DNA of 64,000 bases from J054 sp963850255 (lineage in GTDB: Bacteria > Pseudomonadota > Gammaproteobacteria > Steroidobacterales > GCA-2729495): positions 62,001-126,000 of the forward strand of contig CAWKLL010000028.1 of the NCBI GenBank assembly GCA_963850255.1. Direction: 5' to 3'. The notes below the pieces were generated by a model, which ran no database searches, was not told the DNA's origin, and saw nothing but the letters and a program-made list of their open reading frames with translations. Of the stretch, positions 10,021-18,078 are shown in pieces. The position numbers and the translations under genes are program-made. Positions within the stretch are counted from its first letter, which is position 1. Every line of letters begins with the position of its first letter.

Positions 10021-11166
10021 TCAGCGATCTATGCCGATCTGCTGCAAAACCACCCGCGCGGACTCGGCACTGGCATTGCGCTTGAGTAAGGCTGAAAGTT
10101 TGACAAATTCCTGTTTAAGATCATTGCAATGCGCTGGGTTTTTCAACCATCCCTCAACAGCAGGGCCGAGCAATTCCGGGCGTGCATCAGCTTGCAGCAG
10201 CTCCGGCACCAGGCGGCGGCCGGCGAGCAAATTCGGCAACGATGCAAACTGCACGCGAATCAGGCGCAAGGCGCGCAGCAGAAAATAAGTCAGCGGCGAA
10301 ATCCGGTAAGCCACCACCATGGGGCGGTTTAGCAACATGGCCTCCAGGGTTGCGGTTCCGGAGGCCAGCAGCACGACATCGGCGGCAGCCATGGTCTCGC
10401 GGGCCCGGCCATCGATCAGTTGCCAGCGGCCCGGCGGGCCATAGGACTCCAGTGCGGCGCTAATCTGCGCGCCAAGTTTTTGCGACGCCACAGGCACCAC
10501 GAATCGCAACGCCGGATCGCGGGCGGCCAGCCAGCTGGCTGTTCGCGCGAAGGGTTCCGCCAGTCGCGACACTTCGCTGACACGGCTGCCCGGCAGCAAG
10601 GCCACCACGCGCGGGGCGTCAATGCCGAGCAAGGCACGCGCTGCAAGCGGATCGCCGGGCGCGACGATTTCGTCGGCCAGCGGGTGTCCCACAAAATGGC
10701 CTTTCAGGTCGTGACGACGAAGAAAATCTACTTCGAAAGGCAGCAGGCACAGTATCTGATCGCAAGCGGCGCGCAGGGTTTCTACGCGCCCTTCCCGCCA
10801 GGCCCAGACAGACGGACAAACATATTGCATCGTCGCTATGCCACGATCCCGAGCAAAGCGCTCAATGCGCAGATTAAAATCGGGCGCATCAATACCAATC
10901 AGAAGATCAGGCGGATCTGAGCTCAGCCTGTCTTTGGTCGCCTTAATGATTCTTCTGAGCCTGGGCAAGTGGCGCAATACTTCGAACAGACCCATGACGG
11001 CAAGCTCGTCGGCATCTCGCCAGGCTTTGCAGCCGGCTTCACGCATCAGCGGACCGGCGATACCTTCAAACTCTATGTCAGGACGCAGCGCGTTGACGGC
11101 ACGAATTAGTCCAGCGCCAAGCAGGTCGCCCGACGCCTCGCCCGCGATTATCACGATGCGCGGCAT
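10021..11166 (-). CDS. lpxB: Lipid-A-disaccharide synthase
   Basis: LpxB joins UDP-2,3-diacylglucosamine and lipid X to form the lipid A disaccharide at the inner membrane surface. The 381-residue protein begins MPRIVIIAGEASGDLLGAGL, the family hallmark. It continues with FEGIAGPLM, the APDFNLRI segment, YVCPSVWAWREGRV, VGHPLAD and the donor-site LLPGSRVSEVSRL. A typical C-terminal ASGTATLEAMLLNRPMVVAYR follows. It lies downstream of lpxA with a gap of only a few bases, so they are likely one transcript. Confidence 0.97.
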   Translation of the reverse strand: MPRIVIIAGEASGDLLGAGLIRAVNALRPDIEFEGIAGPLMREAGCKAWRDADELAVMGLFEVLRHLPRLRRIIKATKDRLSSDPPDLLIGIDAPDFNLRIERFARDRGIATMQYVCPSVWAWREGRVETLRAACDQILCLLPFEVDFLRRHDLKGHFVGHPLADEIVAPGDPLAARALLGIDAPRVVALLPGSRVSEVSRLAEPFARTASWLAARDPALRFVVPVASQKLGAQISAALESYGPPGRWQLIDGRARETMAAADVVLLASGTATLEAMLLNRPMVVAYRISPLTYFLLRALRLIRVQFASLPNLLAGRRLVPELLQADARPELLGPAVEGWLKNPAHCNDLKQEFVKLSALLKRNASAESARVVLQQIGIDR

Positions 11167-11174
11167 GCGGTCGT

Positions 11175-11966
11175 CTAGCGAATGATGCTGCGTTCGGAAA
11201 GATCCAGAAAATCAACCAGCAGCTGCAGCTCAGGCTGCTCCGGCGCTAATTTTCCCAGCGCCTCGCGCGCTTCTGTCAGGCGCAGACCCGAACGGTAAAG
11301 AATACGGTAGGCCTCTTTGAGATTGCGGATCTGCTCAGCGGTAAATTCTCGCCGCCGCAGGCCTTCCAGATTCAGTCCGCGTGGCGCCGGTGGATTACCC
11401 GTCACTATGGTATAGGGCGGAACATCCCTCGCCGCTCCGACATAGGGGCCGATAAAGGCATGCGCACCGATTCGGCCAAACTGGTGGACTGCCGCGAAGC
11501 CGCTGCAAATGACCCAGTCACCCATTTGCACATGCCCGGCGAGACTGGTGTTGTTTGCCAGGATGATGTGGTCACCCAAACGGCAATCGTGCGCCACGTG
11601 CACATAGGCCATTAACCAGTTGTCGTTACCTATGCGGGTAACGCCCTCATCCTGCACCGTGCCGCGATTGAGTGTGCAAAACTCACGAATGGTGTTGTTG
11701 TCACCGATTTCCAGCCGGGTAGGCTCGCCCAGGTATTTTTTATCCTGGGGGTCATCACCTATGGATGCATAACTATAGATGTGATTATTCCTGCCGATCC
11801 GGGTCGGGCCCTTAATCACGGTATGCGATCCAATCCGTGTACCTGCGCCAATACTGACCCCTGGACCAATCACGGCGTAGGGACCCACTTCGACGTCGTC
11901 GGCTAGCTCGGCGTCCGCATCAATAATCGCCGTGGCATGGCGCAAGGGAATGTCAGTCAGCGGCAT
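11175..11966 (-). CDS. lpxA: UDP-N-acetylglucosamine O-acyltransferase
   Basis: LpxA transfers a 3-hydroxyacyl chain from ACP to UDP-GlcNAc, the first step of lipid A synthesis. I place the start at the ATG at 11966, with a GGGTGA ribosome site just upstream; the open frame begins six codons earlier. The 263-residue protein is a left-handed beta-helix of hexapeptide repeats. It shows YASIGDDPQDKKY, REFCTLNRGT and the catalytic-histidine region YVHVAHDCRLGDHIILANN, and ends in a helical tail beginning LRRREFTAEQIRNLKEAYR. Its start overlaps the lpxD stop. In most gammaproteobacteria fabZ sits between lpxD and lpxA, but here it is absent. Confidence 0.97.
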   Translation of the reverse strand: MPLTDIPLRHATAIIDADAELADDVEVGPYAVIGPGVSIGAGTRIGSHTVIKGPTRIGRNNHIYSYASIGDDPQDKKYLGEPTRLEIGDNNTIREFCTLNRGTVQDEGVTRIGNDNWLMAYVHVAHDCRLGDHIILANNTSLAGHVQMGDWVICSGFAAVHQFGRIGAHAFIGPYVGAARDVPPYTIVTGNPPAPRGLNLEGLRRREFTAEQIRNLKEAYRILYRSGLRLTEAREALGKLAPEQPELQLLVDFLDLSERSIIR

Positions 11967-12990
11967 GGGGTTCACCCTGGGCACGTTCCAGCGCGCGCAG
12001 CCGACGCGCGATGCTGTCTAGCTGACGGTAACGAACCGCATTCCTGCGCCAGCTTGAAACCTCATCCGCTGTCGTGGCCGGGCCGCCATAAACGCCAGGT
12101 TTGCGAATCGACTTGGCGACATCGGTACTGCCCAATATCACGACATCGTCACAAATTTCGATATGACCGGCAAAAACCACCCTGCCGCCAATCATGCAGC
12201 GCGCGCCGATACGCGTACTACCAGCGCTGCCGGACATCGAAGCCATGGCGGTATGTTCACCAATTTCCACGTTGTGCCCAATCTGAACCAAGTTATCCAG
12301 CCGCACACCGTTGCCAATCCGGGTATCACCGATGGCGCCGCGATCAATGGTCGTATTGGAGCCAACTTCAACATCGTCACCGATGACCACACTGCCTAGT
12401 TGCGGCACCTTGGTCCAGGCCCCGGCAGAATCACGAGCATTGCCGAAACCATCGGAACCAATCACGCAGCCAGCGTGCAGAATACAGCGAGCACCGATCT
12501 TGACCCCGGCATGAACAACCACCCCGGCCAGAACCTGGCTGTCGTCTGCCAGCACCACATCCCGCTCCAGCACGGCATTCGCACCAACACGGACTCGCTC
12601 ACCGAGCTGAACCCTGCTGCCAATAACCGTACCAGCGGCTATCTCGCAGGAATCCGGAATACGGCAGTCAGCCGCAATCACGGCACTTTGGTGAACGCCT
12701 GGCTGCAACGCCGAGCCTGGATGCAATTCGGCAGCCACCTGCGCGTACACCAGGTAAGGATTGGAACAAATCAGCGCAGCTACGGTACAGTCATGCGCAT
12801 CTGCCGGCGCCAATAAAACCGCCGCGGCCTTCGTTTCAGCTAACTGGCGGTGATAAGCCGGATTGGCCAGAAAGGCCAACTGGTCTGCCCCGGCGGACGA
12901 CAATGTGGCGACGCTAAGAACCTGCTGGTCAGGATCCCCACGAAGCTCGCAGCCATAACGAACAGCAATCTCGCCGAGGCTAAGACTCAT
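11953..12990 (-). CDS. lpxD: UDP-3-O-(3-hydroxyacyl)glucosamine N-acyltransferase
   Basis: LpxD adds the second hydroxyacyl chain, at the amino group, during lipid A synthesis. From the ATG at 12990 the protein has 345 residues. It has an N-terminal uridine-binding domain (MSLSLGEIAVRYG, LAFLANPAY), a long left-handed beta-helix of hexapeptide repeats (VIGSDGFG, NTTIDRGAIGDTRIGNG), and the catalytic-histidine stretch LDNLVQIGHNVEIGEHT. It ends with a helix (RYRQLDSIARRLRALERA). The stop lies inside the first codons of lpxA. The close packing argues that the loss of fabZ here is a settled genomic state rather than an assembly gap. Confidence 0.97.
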   Translation of the reverse strand: MSLSLGEIAVRYGCELRGDPDQQVLSVATLSSAGADQLAFLANPAYHRQLAETKAAAVLLAPADAHDCTVAALICSNPYLVYAQVAAELHPGSALQPGVHQSAVIAADCRIPDSCEIAAGTVIGSRVQLGERVRVGANAVLERDVVLADDSQVLAGVVVHAGVKIGARCILHAGCVIGSDGFGNARDSAGAWTKVPQLGSVVIGDDVEVGSNTTIDRGAIGDTRIGNGVRLDNLVQIGHNVEIGEHTAMASMSGSAGSTRIGARCMIGGRVVFAGHIEICDDVVILGSTDVAKSIRKPGVYGGPATTADEVSSWRRNAVRYRQLDSIARRLRALERAQGEPHAAD

Positions 12991-13022
12991 CGACGTCGGT
13001 GACCACAATTCGCCAAGTGAGC

Positions 13023-13559
13023 CTAGTTACCCATCGTGGATGGCAATTGGCTACCCGACTTCAGTCGCTCGATGATTCGATCCGTTATGTCGACGGCCGG
13101 ACTGGCATAAAACACGCCTTCACCAACCACCAGGTCGAACCCCGTATCGCGTGCATAGGCAGCCACTTCGCGCAGCAGTTCCCGTTGCAGCGTCGCCAAC
13201 TCTTCGTTGCGGCGCAGGTTGGCATCCTCATTCAGCTCCTCGACGCTGCGCGCCAATTCGCGTTCTTCCTTGCGAAGATCCCGCTCGGCATTGCGCCGTT
13301 CCTCCGGACCCATCACTTCAATGTCGCGCTCTATTTGCGCCTGACGATCCTGAAAGGCTTTCTGCATCGCGACCAGCTCTCGCTGGCGAGGCGCAAATTC
13401 TTCCTGCAGGGCACCCATTGCCGTGTTTGCCTGCGGTGATTCACTGATCAGGCGGGCCACGTTGACGAAGCCAATTTTTGTCTGCTGCGCGAAGCCGACC
13501 CCCGGCACCATCAGCAGGCTCAACACCATCAGCAAGCCTGCGCGCTTAAACATGTCCAT
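13023..13559 (-). CDS. skp: Periplasmic chaperone Skp/OmpH
   Basis: Skp is a trimeric periplasmic chaperone that holds unfolded outer-membrane proteins on their way to BamA. The start at 13559 is chosen because an AGGAA ribosome site lies about eight bases upstream; an upstream in-frame ATG would add seven residues. The protein has a signal peptide (FKRAGLLMVLSLLMVPGVGFAQQ), a short beta core (KIGFVNVARLISESPQA) and the long charged coiled-coil tentacles typical of the family. It ends in FDLVVGEGVFYASPAVDITD. It lies between bamA and lpxD, the standard position. Confidence 0.93.
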   Translation of the reverse strand: MDMFKRAGLLMVLSLLMVPGVGFAQQTKIGFVNVARLISESPQANTAMGALQEEFAPRQRELVAMQKAFQDRQAQIERDIEVMGPEERRNAERDLRKEERELARSVEELNEDANLRRNEELATLQRELLREVAAYARDTGFDLVVGEGVFYASPAVDITDRIIERLKSGSQLPSTMGN

Positions 13560-13583
13560 AGCCGTTTTCCTGTAAGCCAAAAA

Positions 13584-16028
13584 CTAGAATGCCCCGCCAA
13601 TTGAGAACTGAAAGCCTTCGATTTCATCGCCGTATCGGCGCCCGTCGCTATCCTTCTCGTTCAGCGGGAAACCGTAACTGAACCGGAACAAGCCAAGCGG
13701 CGCCAGCCACTCGGCGGCAATACCCACCGACTGCTTGAGCTCGTCAGCGTCGAAATCATAACTGATCTTGGAAACGCCATCCTGTTCAAAGAACGTAACG
13801 CCACCCGTATCAAACACGCCACCAATGTCGTAAAACGCCGAAACCCGGACGCGTGAGCGCCATTTCTGGGGAATCGGCATGATGATTTCCGCGTTGCCGA
13901 CCGTTAACAAATTGCCGCCGTAAGGATTTCCGAAGCTGTCCCTGGGGCCGATGCTGTTCTCGCGCAATGTACGCACAGAATTCGGGCCGCCGCCAAAATA
14001 ACGCTTATAGGGTGGTATCGACGAGGAGCTGCCAAAGGCATCGCCGAACGACACCTCGGCTTTGAGCGCCAGCGTGAAATAGCGGGTCAGCGAAAGATAC
14101 TGCAAGCCGGTATAGGTAATGTTGAAGTACTCAACATCACTGCCGGGCACGGTGCCGCCCAACAACAAGCGCTGACGTCCGCCGCGGTCAGCAAACAAGG
14201 CGCGATTGCGACTGTCGAAAATCCAGCCGGCAACCAGTTCAAACGTGTCGAAGCCGGTGCCCAGTGTATTTTCTGATACCGGAAACTGGTTGCCATTTTT
14301 CAATACCCATTCCTGGGCCTGAAAAGAACTGAAAGTACTGGCCAGCAATTCAGCACGATTCCAGGTTACGCCAAACACCAGGCGTTGAAATTCAGTCAGC
14401 GGATAGCCGTATTCCAGCGAAGCACTCAGTGTCTGAGTCTCGAAATTTGATGCATCAGAGGTGAACTGCGTGATATCCCGATAAGAAAAGCTGACAGTCC
14501 GACTAACTTCGTTCTGGGTGCTATAGGGATTGGTATGCGACAAACTATAAATTGTCCGAAACTGGCCCGTATTAATGTCGGCAGCTATACGATTACCCGT
14601 GCCCATAAAATTGGTATGCACGAAGTTGCCATTCAAAATAAGGCCCTGGGACTCGGAGAAGCCCACACCACCCCCAAACTGACCCGGCAATCCCTCCTTG
14701 ATGTCGAAATCGACATCAACCAGGTCTGGCGTTCCGGGTACCGGCGTCGTCTCAACCTCCACGGATTCTACGTAGGGCAGACGCTGCAGTCGCACGCGCG
14801 AGCGCTCGACGCGGTTGCTGGATAGGTAGCCACCTTCAAACTGACGCATCTCGCGTCGAAAAACCTCATCATTCACCGAGGCGGCGCCATTGAAATTAAT
14901 GCGCCGCACATAAACGCGGTTTTTCGGATCCACATACAAAGTCAGCGCAACAACTTTGCCTTCTCGATCCAGCTCAGGAACCGGCTCAACATTGGCAAAG
15001 GCATAGCCCTCTTCGCCCAGCCGCAAGCGAATCAACTCAGCACTCTGTGTAATCAGTTGCTGCGAGTAGGTTTGCCCCGGCTTGACCAGGACGTAGGGGC
15101 TCAAGGCCGCTTCCGGCAGAACCAGTTCGCCCGCCAGCCGCACATCTTTAACCTTGTATCGATCGCCTTCGATCAGGTTGACGGTAATGAATATATCTTC
15201 CTTGCCAGGCGAAATAGCCACCTGAGTCGATTCAACACTGAAGTCTGCAAAACCACGATCCATATAGTAGGAACGCAGCGACTCCAGATCGCCAGACAAA
15301 GCTTCGCGAGAATAGCGGTCGTCCTGACGAATAAAGGACAGCAAGTTAGGCGTCTGCAAGGAAAATGCGTCGAGTAGATCCTTGTCCTTGAAGCTGCTGT
15401 TCCCGACCACGTTTATCTGCCGGATGCGCGCACGGTCGCCTTCCTTGATATTGATTGCGATCCGCACGCGATTATCCGGCAGGTCTTCGACTTCCGTAGC
15501 AACGGTAGCTGCGTACTTGCCCTGAGAGAAGTACTGGTCGGTTAGCGACTGTTCAACCTCTTCGAGCACGGATCGATTAAAAATCCGCCCTGTCTTGAGA
15601 CCGATACGGGCCAAGGGTTCTTCGAGATCCTCGGTCTTAATGTCTTTGTTGCCGGAAATCTCGAATGATTCAATCGAAGGTCGCTCGGCGACTGCGACGA
15701 TCAAGGTACCTTCGTCCCAGCGAATTTCGACATCGCGAAAGAACTCGGTCGCATAGACGGCGCGCAACGCTTCCTGGACCCTTTGCTGATCCAGGCGATC
15801 GCCAATATTCACCGGCAAGTAGTTAAACACGGTACCTTCGGAGATTCGCTGCAGCCCCTCTACACGAATATCGCGAACGACGAGTGCCTGCTGCTGGGCC
15901 TGTGCAGGCGCCTGCTGTGAATACACAGCGAACGGCGCCAGCATGAACACAACCGCCATCGCGAGCCGCTTTAGCAGGGTGACCTGCGCAGCGCAAAGCG
16001 GGTGTTTATCGAACCACATCGCCATCAT
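13584..16028 (-). CDS. bamA: Outer membrane protein assembly factor BamA
   Basis: BamA is the essential outer-membrane core of the machine that inserts beta-barrel proteins. The 814-residue protein has an N-terminal signal peptide (LLKRLAMAVVFMLAPFAVYSQQ). Five POTRA repeats follow to about residue 430, beginning VVRDIRVEGLQRISEGTVFNYLP and including RQINVVGNSSFKDKDLLDAF. The C-terminal half is a 16-strand barrel with the GTVPGSD, RYFGGGPNSVRTL and VRVSAFYDIGG segments. It ends in the aromatic signature FQFSIGGAF. The start ATGATG overlaps the rseP stop. Confidence 0.97.
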   Translation of the reverse strand: MMAMWFDKHPLCAAQVTLLKRLAMAVVFMLAPFAVYSQQAPAQAQQQALVVRDIRVEGLQRISEGTVFNYLPVNIGDRLDQQRVQEALRAVYATEFFRDVEIRWDEGTLIVAVAERPSIESFEISGNKDIKTEDLEEPLARIGLKTGRIFNRSVLEEVEQSLTDQYFSQGKYAATVATEVEDLPDNRVRIAINIKEGDRARIRQINVVGNSSFKDKDLLDAFSLQTPNLLSFIRQDDRYSREALSGDLESLRSYYMDRGFADFSVESTQVAISPGKEDIFITVNLIEGDRYKVKDVRLAGELVLPEAALSPYVLVKPGQTYSQQLITQSAELIRLRLGEEGYAFANVEPVPELDREGKVVALTLYVDPKNRVYVRRINFNGAASVNDEVFRREMRQFEGGYLSSNRVERSRVRLQRLPYVESVEVETTPVPGTPDLVDVDFDIKEGLPGQFGGGVGFSESQGLILNGNFVHTNFMGTGNRIAADINTGQFRTIYSLSHTNPYSTQNEVSRTVSFSYRDITQFTSDASNFETQTLSASLEYGYPLTEFQRLVFGVTWNRAELLASTFSSFQAQEWVLKNGNQFPVSENTLGTGFDTFELVAGWIFDSRNRALFADRGGRQRLLLGGTVPGSDVEYFNITYTGLQYLSLTRYFTLALKAEVSFGDAFGSSSSIPPYKRYFGGGPNSVRTLRENSIGPRDSFGNPYGGNLLTVGNAEIIMPIPQKWRSRVRVSAFYDIGGVFDTGGVTFFEQDGVSKISYDFDADELKQSVGIAAEWLAPLGLFRFSYGFPLNEKDSDGRRYGDEIEGFQFSIGGAF

Positions 16029-17395
16029 CCAAGCAGTCTGGAAATGTCGTTGTAAAAAGCAAAACTCATCAGCACGATAAGAAACAAAATGCCCACTTGC
16101 TGGCCAATCATCTGGGCACGATCAGACAGCGGCGAACCTTTTATACCCTCGGCAAGCTGATAGACGATTTGCCCGCCATCCAGCATGGGTATCGGCAACA
16201 GGTTAAGTATTCCCAGGCTAATGCTGACGATGGCCAGAAAACCGACGAAGGACGACCAGCCGCTGCTGGCGCTATAGCCGGCAAACTGAGCAATATTGAT
16301 CGGCCCGCTGATGTTTTTCACCGATACATCGCCGGTCAGCATGCGCCCGATCATTCGCACCGTGAGTTCGGACATGTTCCAGCTTTTGCTAACGGCTGCG
16401 TTCAAAGCCGGCAGCAAAGAATAACGCTGGGTGGCACGCATATCGGCATACAAATCGTCGGCCACCTGCACCGATGCACCAATGCGTCCGATTCTTGTAC
16501 CTGAATCATCCGTCGCCTCACCGATAGTAATCGGCAGAGTCACTCGGCGACCGTCGCGTTGCAGCTCCAGGTCGAGCGTAGCGCCAGGCTGGCTGCGAAC
16601 CAGACTCACCCAATCAGACCATTGCGCCACCGCCTGCCCGTCGGCGCTCAGGATCAGGTCCCCCGACCGCAGACCCGCTGCTTCAGCTGCTCCGCCGGGC
16701 GTGAGCTGATCAAGTACCGGCGGGATGAACGGCGCCCACGGCCGCAGTCCGATGGTGGAAAACAGCGCGCCCGGCTCGGTCAGCTCGGCTACGCGTGTCG
16801 CCGTAGGCAACAACAGGCTGCGCTGCAGTCCGTCACCATTACGCACTTCTATGCGCAGGTCACCGTTGCCCAGCAACTCATCCAACATCGCAATGACGGC
16901 GCCCTCCCAGGTCTCCACCGGGCGTTCACCCACGGCCACGATCTGGTCGGCATAGAGCAATCCAGCCTGCGCCGCCATGGAGTCGGCTTCTATTTCACCG
17001 ACTACCGGTTTCAAACCGGGAACACCGGCGACAAACATCAGCCAGTAAGCCAGAACTGCAAAGATGAAGTTCAGCGCCGGGCCTGCAAACAGAATCGCAA
17101 CACGTGCAGCAACGGGCTGCCGATTAAATGCCCGTGGGAGTTCCTCGGGCGCCACGTCACTATCGCGCTCATCCAGCAATCTGACGTAACCGCCGACTGG
17201 AATCGCCGACAGGCAATACTCGGTCTGATCGGGTCCGGCACGGCGCAGCCACAGCGGGCGACCAAAGCCGATGGAGTAACGCAACACCTTGACACCGCAG
17301 ATGCGGGCCACAATGTAGTGACCCCATTCATGCACGGCCACAAGGATCGCAATTGCGAACAGAAATGCAAATACCGAGGTGAAGAAACCGATCAT
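16025..17395 (-). CDS. rseP: Site-2 protease RseP
   Basis: RseP is an inner-membrane zinc metalloprotease that makes the second cut in the anti-sigma factor RseA, releasing sigma-E in response to envelope stress. I start at the ATG at 17395 rather than 34 codons earlier, because this places the zinc motif HEWGH at residues 22-26, as in Escherichia coli. The 456-residue protein has four membrane segments, two PDZ domains (GEIEADSMAAQAGL and LDQLTPGGAAEAAGLRSGD), and a second catalytic segment NLLPIPMLDGGQI near the C-terminus. It lies between cdsA and bamA, the usual sigma-E-linked neighbourhood. Confidence 0.96.
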   Translation of the reverse strand: MIGFFTSVFAFLFAIAILVAVHEWGHYIVARICGVKVLRYSIGFGRPLWLRRAGPDQTEYCLSAIPVGGYVRLLDERDSDVAPEELPRAFNRQPVAARVAILFAGPALNFIFAVLAYWLMFVAGVPGLKPVVGEIEADSMAAQAGLLYADQIVAVGERPVETWEGAVIAMLDELLGNGDLRIEVRNGDGLQRSLLLPTATRVAELTEPGALFSTIGLRPWAPFIPPVLDQLTPGGAAEAAGLRSGDLILSADGQAVAQWSDWVSLVRSQPGATLDLELQRDGRRVTLPITIGEATDDSGTRIGRIGASVQVADDLYADMRATQRYSLLPALNAAVSKSWNMSELTVRMIGRMLTGDVSVKNISGPINIAQFAGYSASSGWSSFVGFLAIVSISLGILNLLPIPMLDGGQIVYQLAEGIKGSPLSDRAQMIGQQVGILFLIVLMSFAFYNDISRLLG

Positions 17396-17504
17396 AGTCA
17401 GGGTTTGTACCTTAGTCGTCCTTTGACACGCGCACAGACGTCGACTGATTCCCGCCGACCCGTAATGATCGCAACCCGGCATCCCGGCGCGCAACACCCA
17501 TATT

Positions 17505-17942
17505 TCAAAATGTCACCAATCCCGACCACTGCATTTGCAAGGCAAATAGCGGCACCGCGCTACTCACACCGTCAACCCGGTCAAGCACGCCGCCATGGCC
17601 CGGAAACAGGCTGCCGCTATCTTTCAGGCCGGCATTGCGCTTAAACAGGCTAACAGTAAGATCACCTAATACAGATATCAGCGCCAGGCTGAGCGCCACA
17701 GGCAGCATCAGCCCCGAAGACATGCCAAGCAGCCAGGACCCGCACCAGGCGACCAGCAGTGCCGCCAGCAGTCCGCCCAGCACGCCCTCCCAGGTCTTTC
17801 CGGGACTTACTGCCGGCGCAAGCTTGACCCGCCCGAAGCGGCGACCTGCGAAATAAGCGCCAACATCGGCGGCCCAGACCACAGCCAGGGCAAATAGCAG
17901 CAGTGCGGGTCCGGCAGCAGCCGTAGCAGTATTCGATTGAAA
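17505..17942 (-). CDS. cdsA: Phosphatidate cytidylyltransferase, 3' part only
   Basis: CdsA makes CDP-diacylglycerol from phosphatidate and CTP, the branch point of phospholipid synthesis. The C-terminal part is unmistakable: WAADVGAYFAGRRFGR, SPGKTWEG, and the family signature SLFKR....KDSGSLFPGHGG followed by DRVD. The frame stays open upstream to 17,942, but bacterial-looking residues (GPALLLFALAVVW) end near 17,912. Immediately beyond, the DNA becomes AT-rich and eukaryotic. Roughly the first half of the expected protein is missing and there is no start codon. The break marks the join described in the findings. Confidence 0.93.
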   Translation of the reverse strand, partial: FQSNTATAAAGPALLLFALAVVWAADVGAYFAGRRFGRVKLAPAVSPGKTWEGVLGGLLAALLVAWCGSWLLGMSSGLMLPVALSLALISVLGDLTVSLFKRNAGLKDSGSLFPGHGGVLDRVDGVSSAVPLFALQMQWSGLVTF

Positions 17943-17945
17943 TTA
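17910..17945. other. Bacterium-to-eukaryote junction
   Basis: Left of this point every gene is gammaproteobacterial, intronless and tightly packed. Right of it the sequence is AT-richer, with spliced genes of diatom type. The change falls inside cdsA, in the codons that should precede the conserved WAADVGAYF segment. I see no insertion sequence, target-site duplication or long repeat at the join. I infer an assembly chimera, although a true integration cannot be excluded from the sequence alone. Confidence 0.85.
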
Positions 17946-18078
17946 CGTCATACAATTGTTCATCATAATACACGTCTTGTTATAAAGGCGTATCGTATCA
18001 ATCTGTATGCATTGAAAACGGGGTTTATACTGGGTTCATCTTCCCTGTTTATAATAGATCTAGTTTCCAAACTCACTT

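Noticed and set aside
1..17900. The bacterial block as a functional horizontally transferred operon in the diatom
   Set aside because: Genes keep bacterial ribosome sites, overlaps and composition, have no introns or eukaryotic leaders, and the block breaks inside a gene. Nothing indicates domestication.
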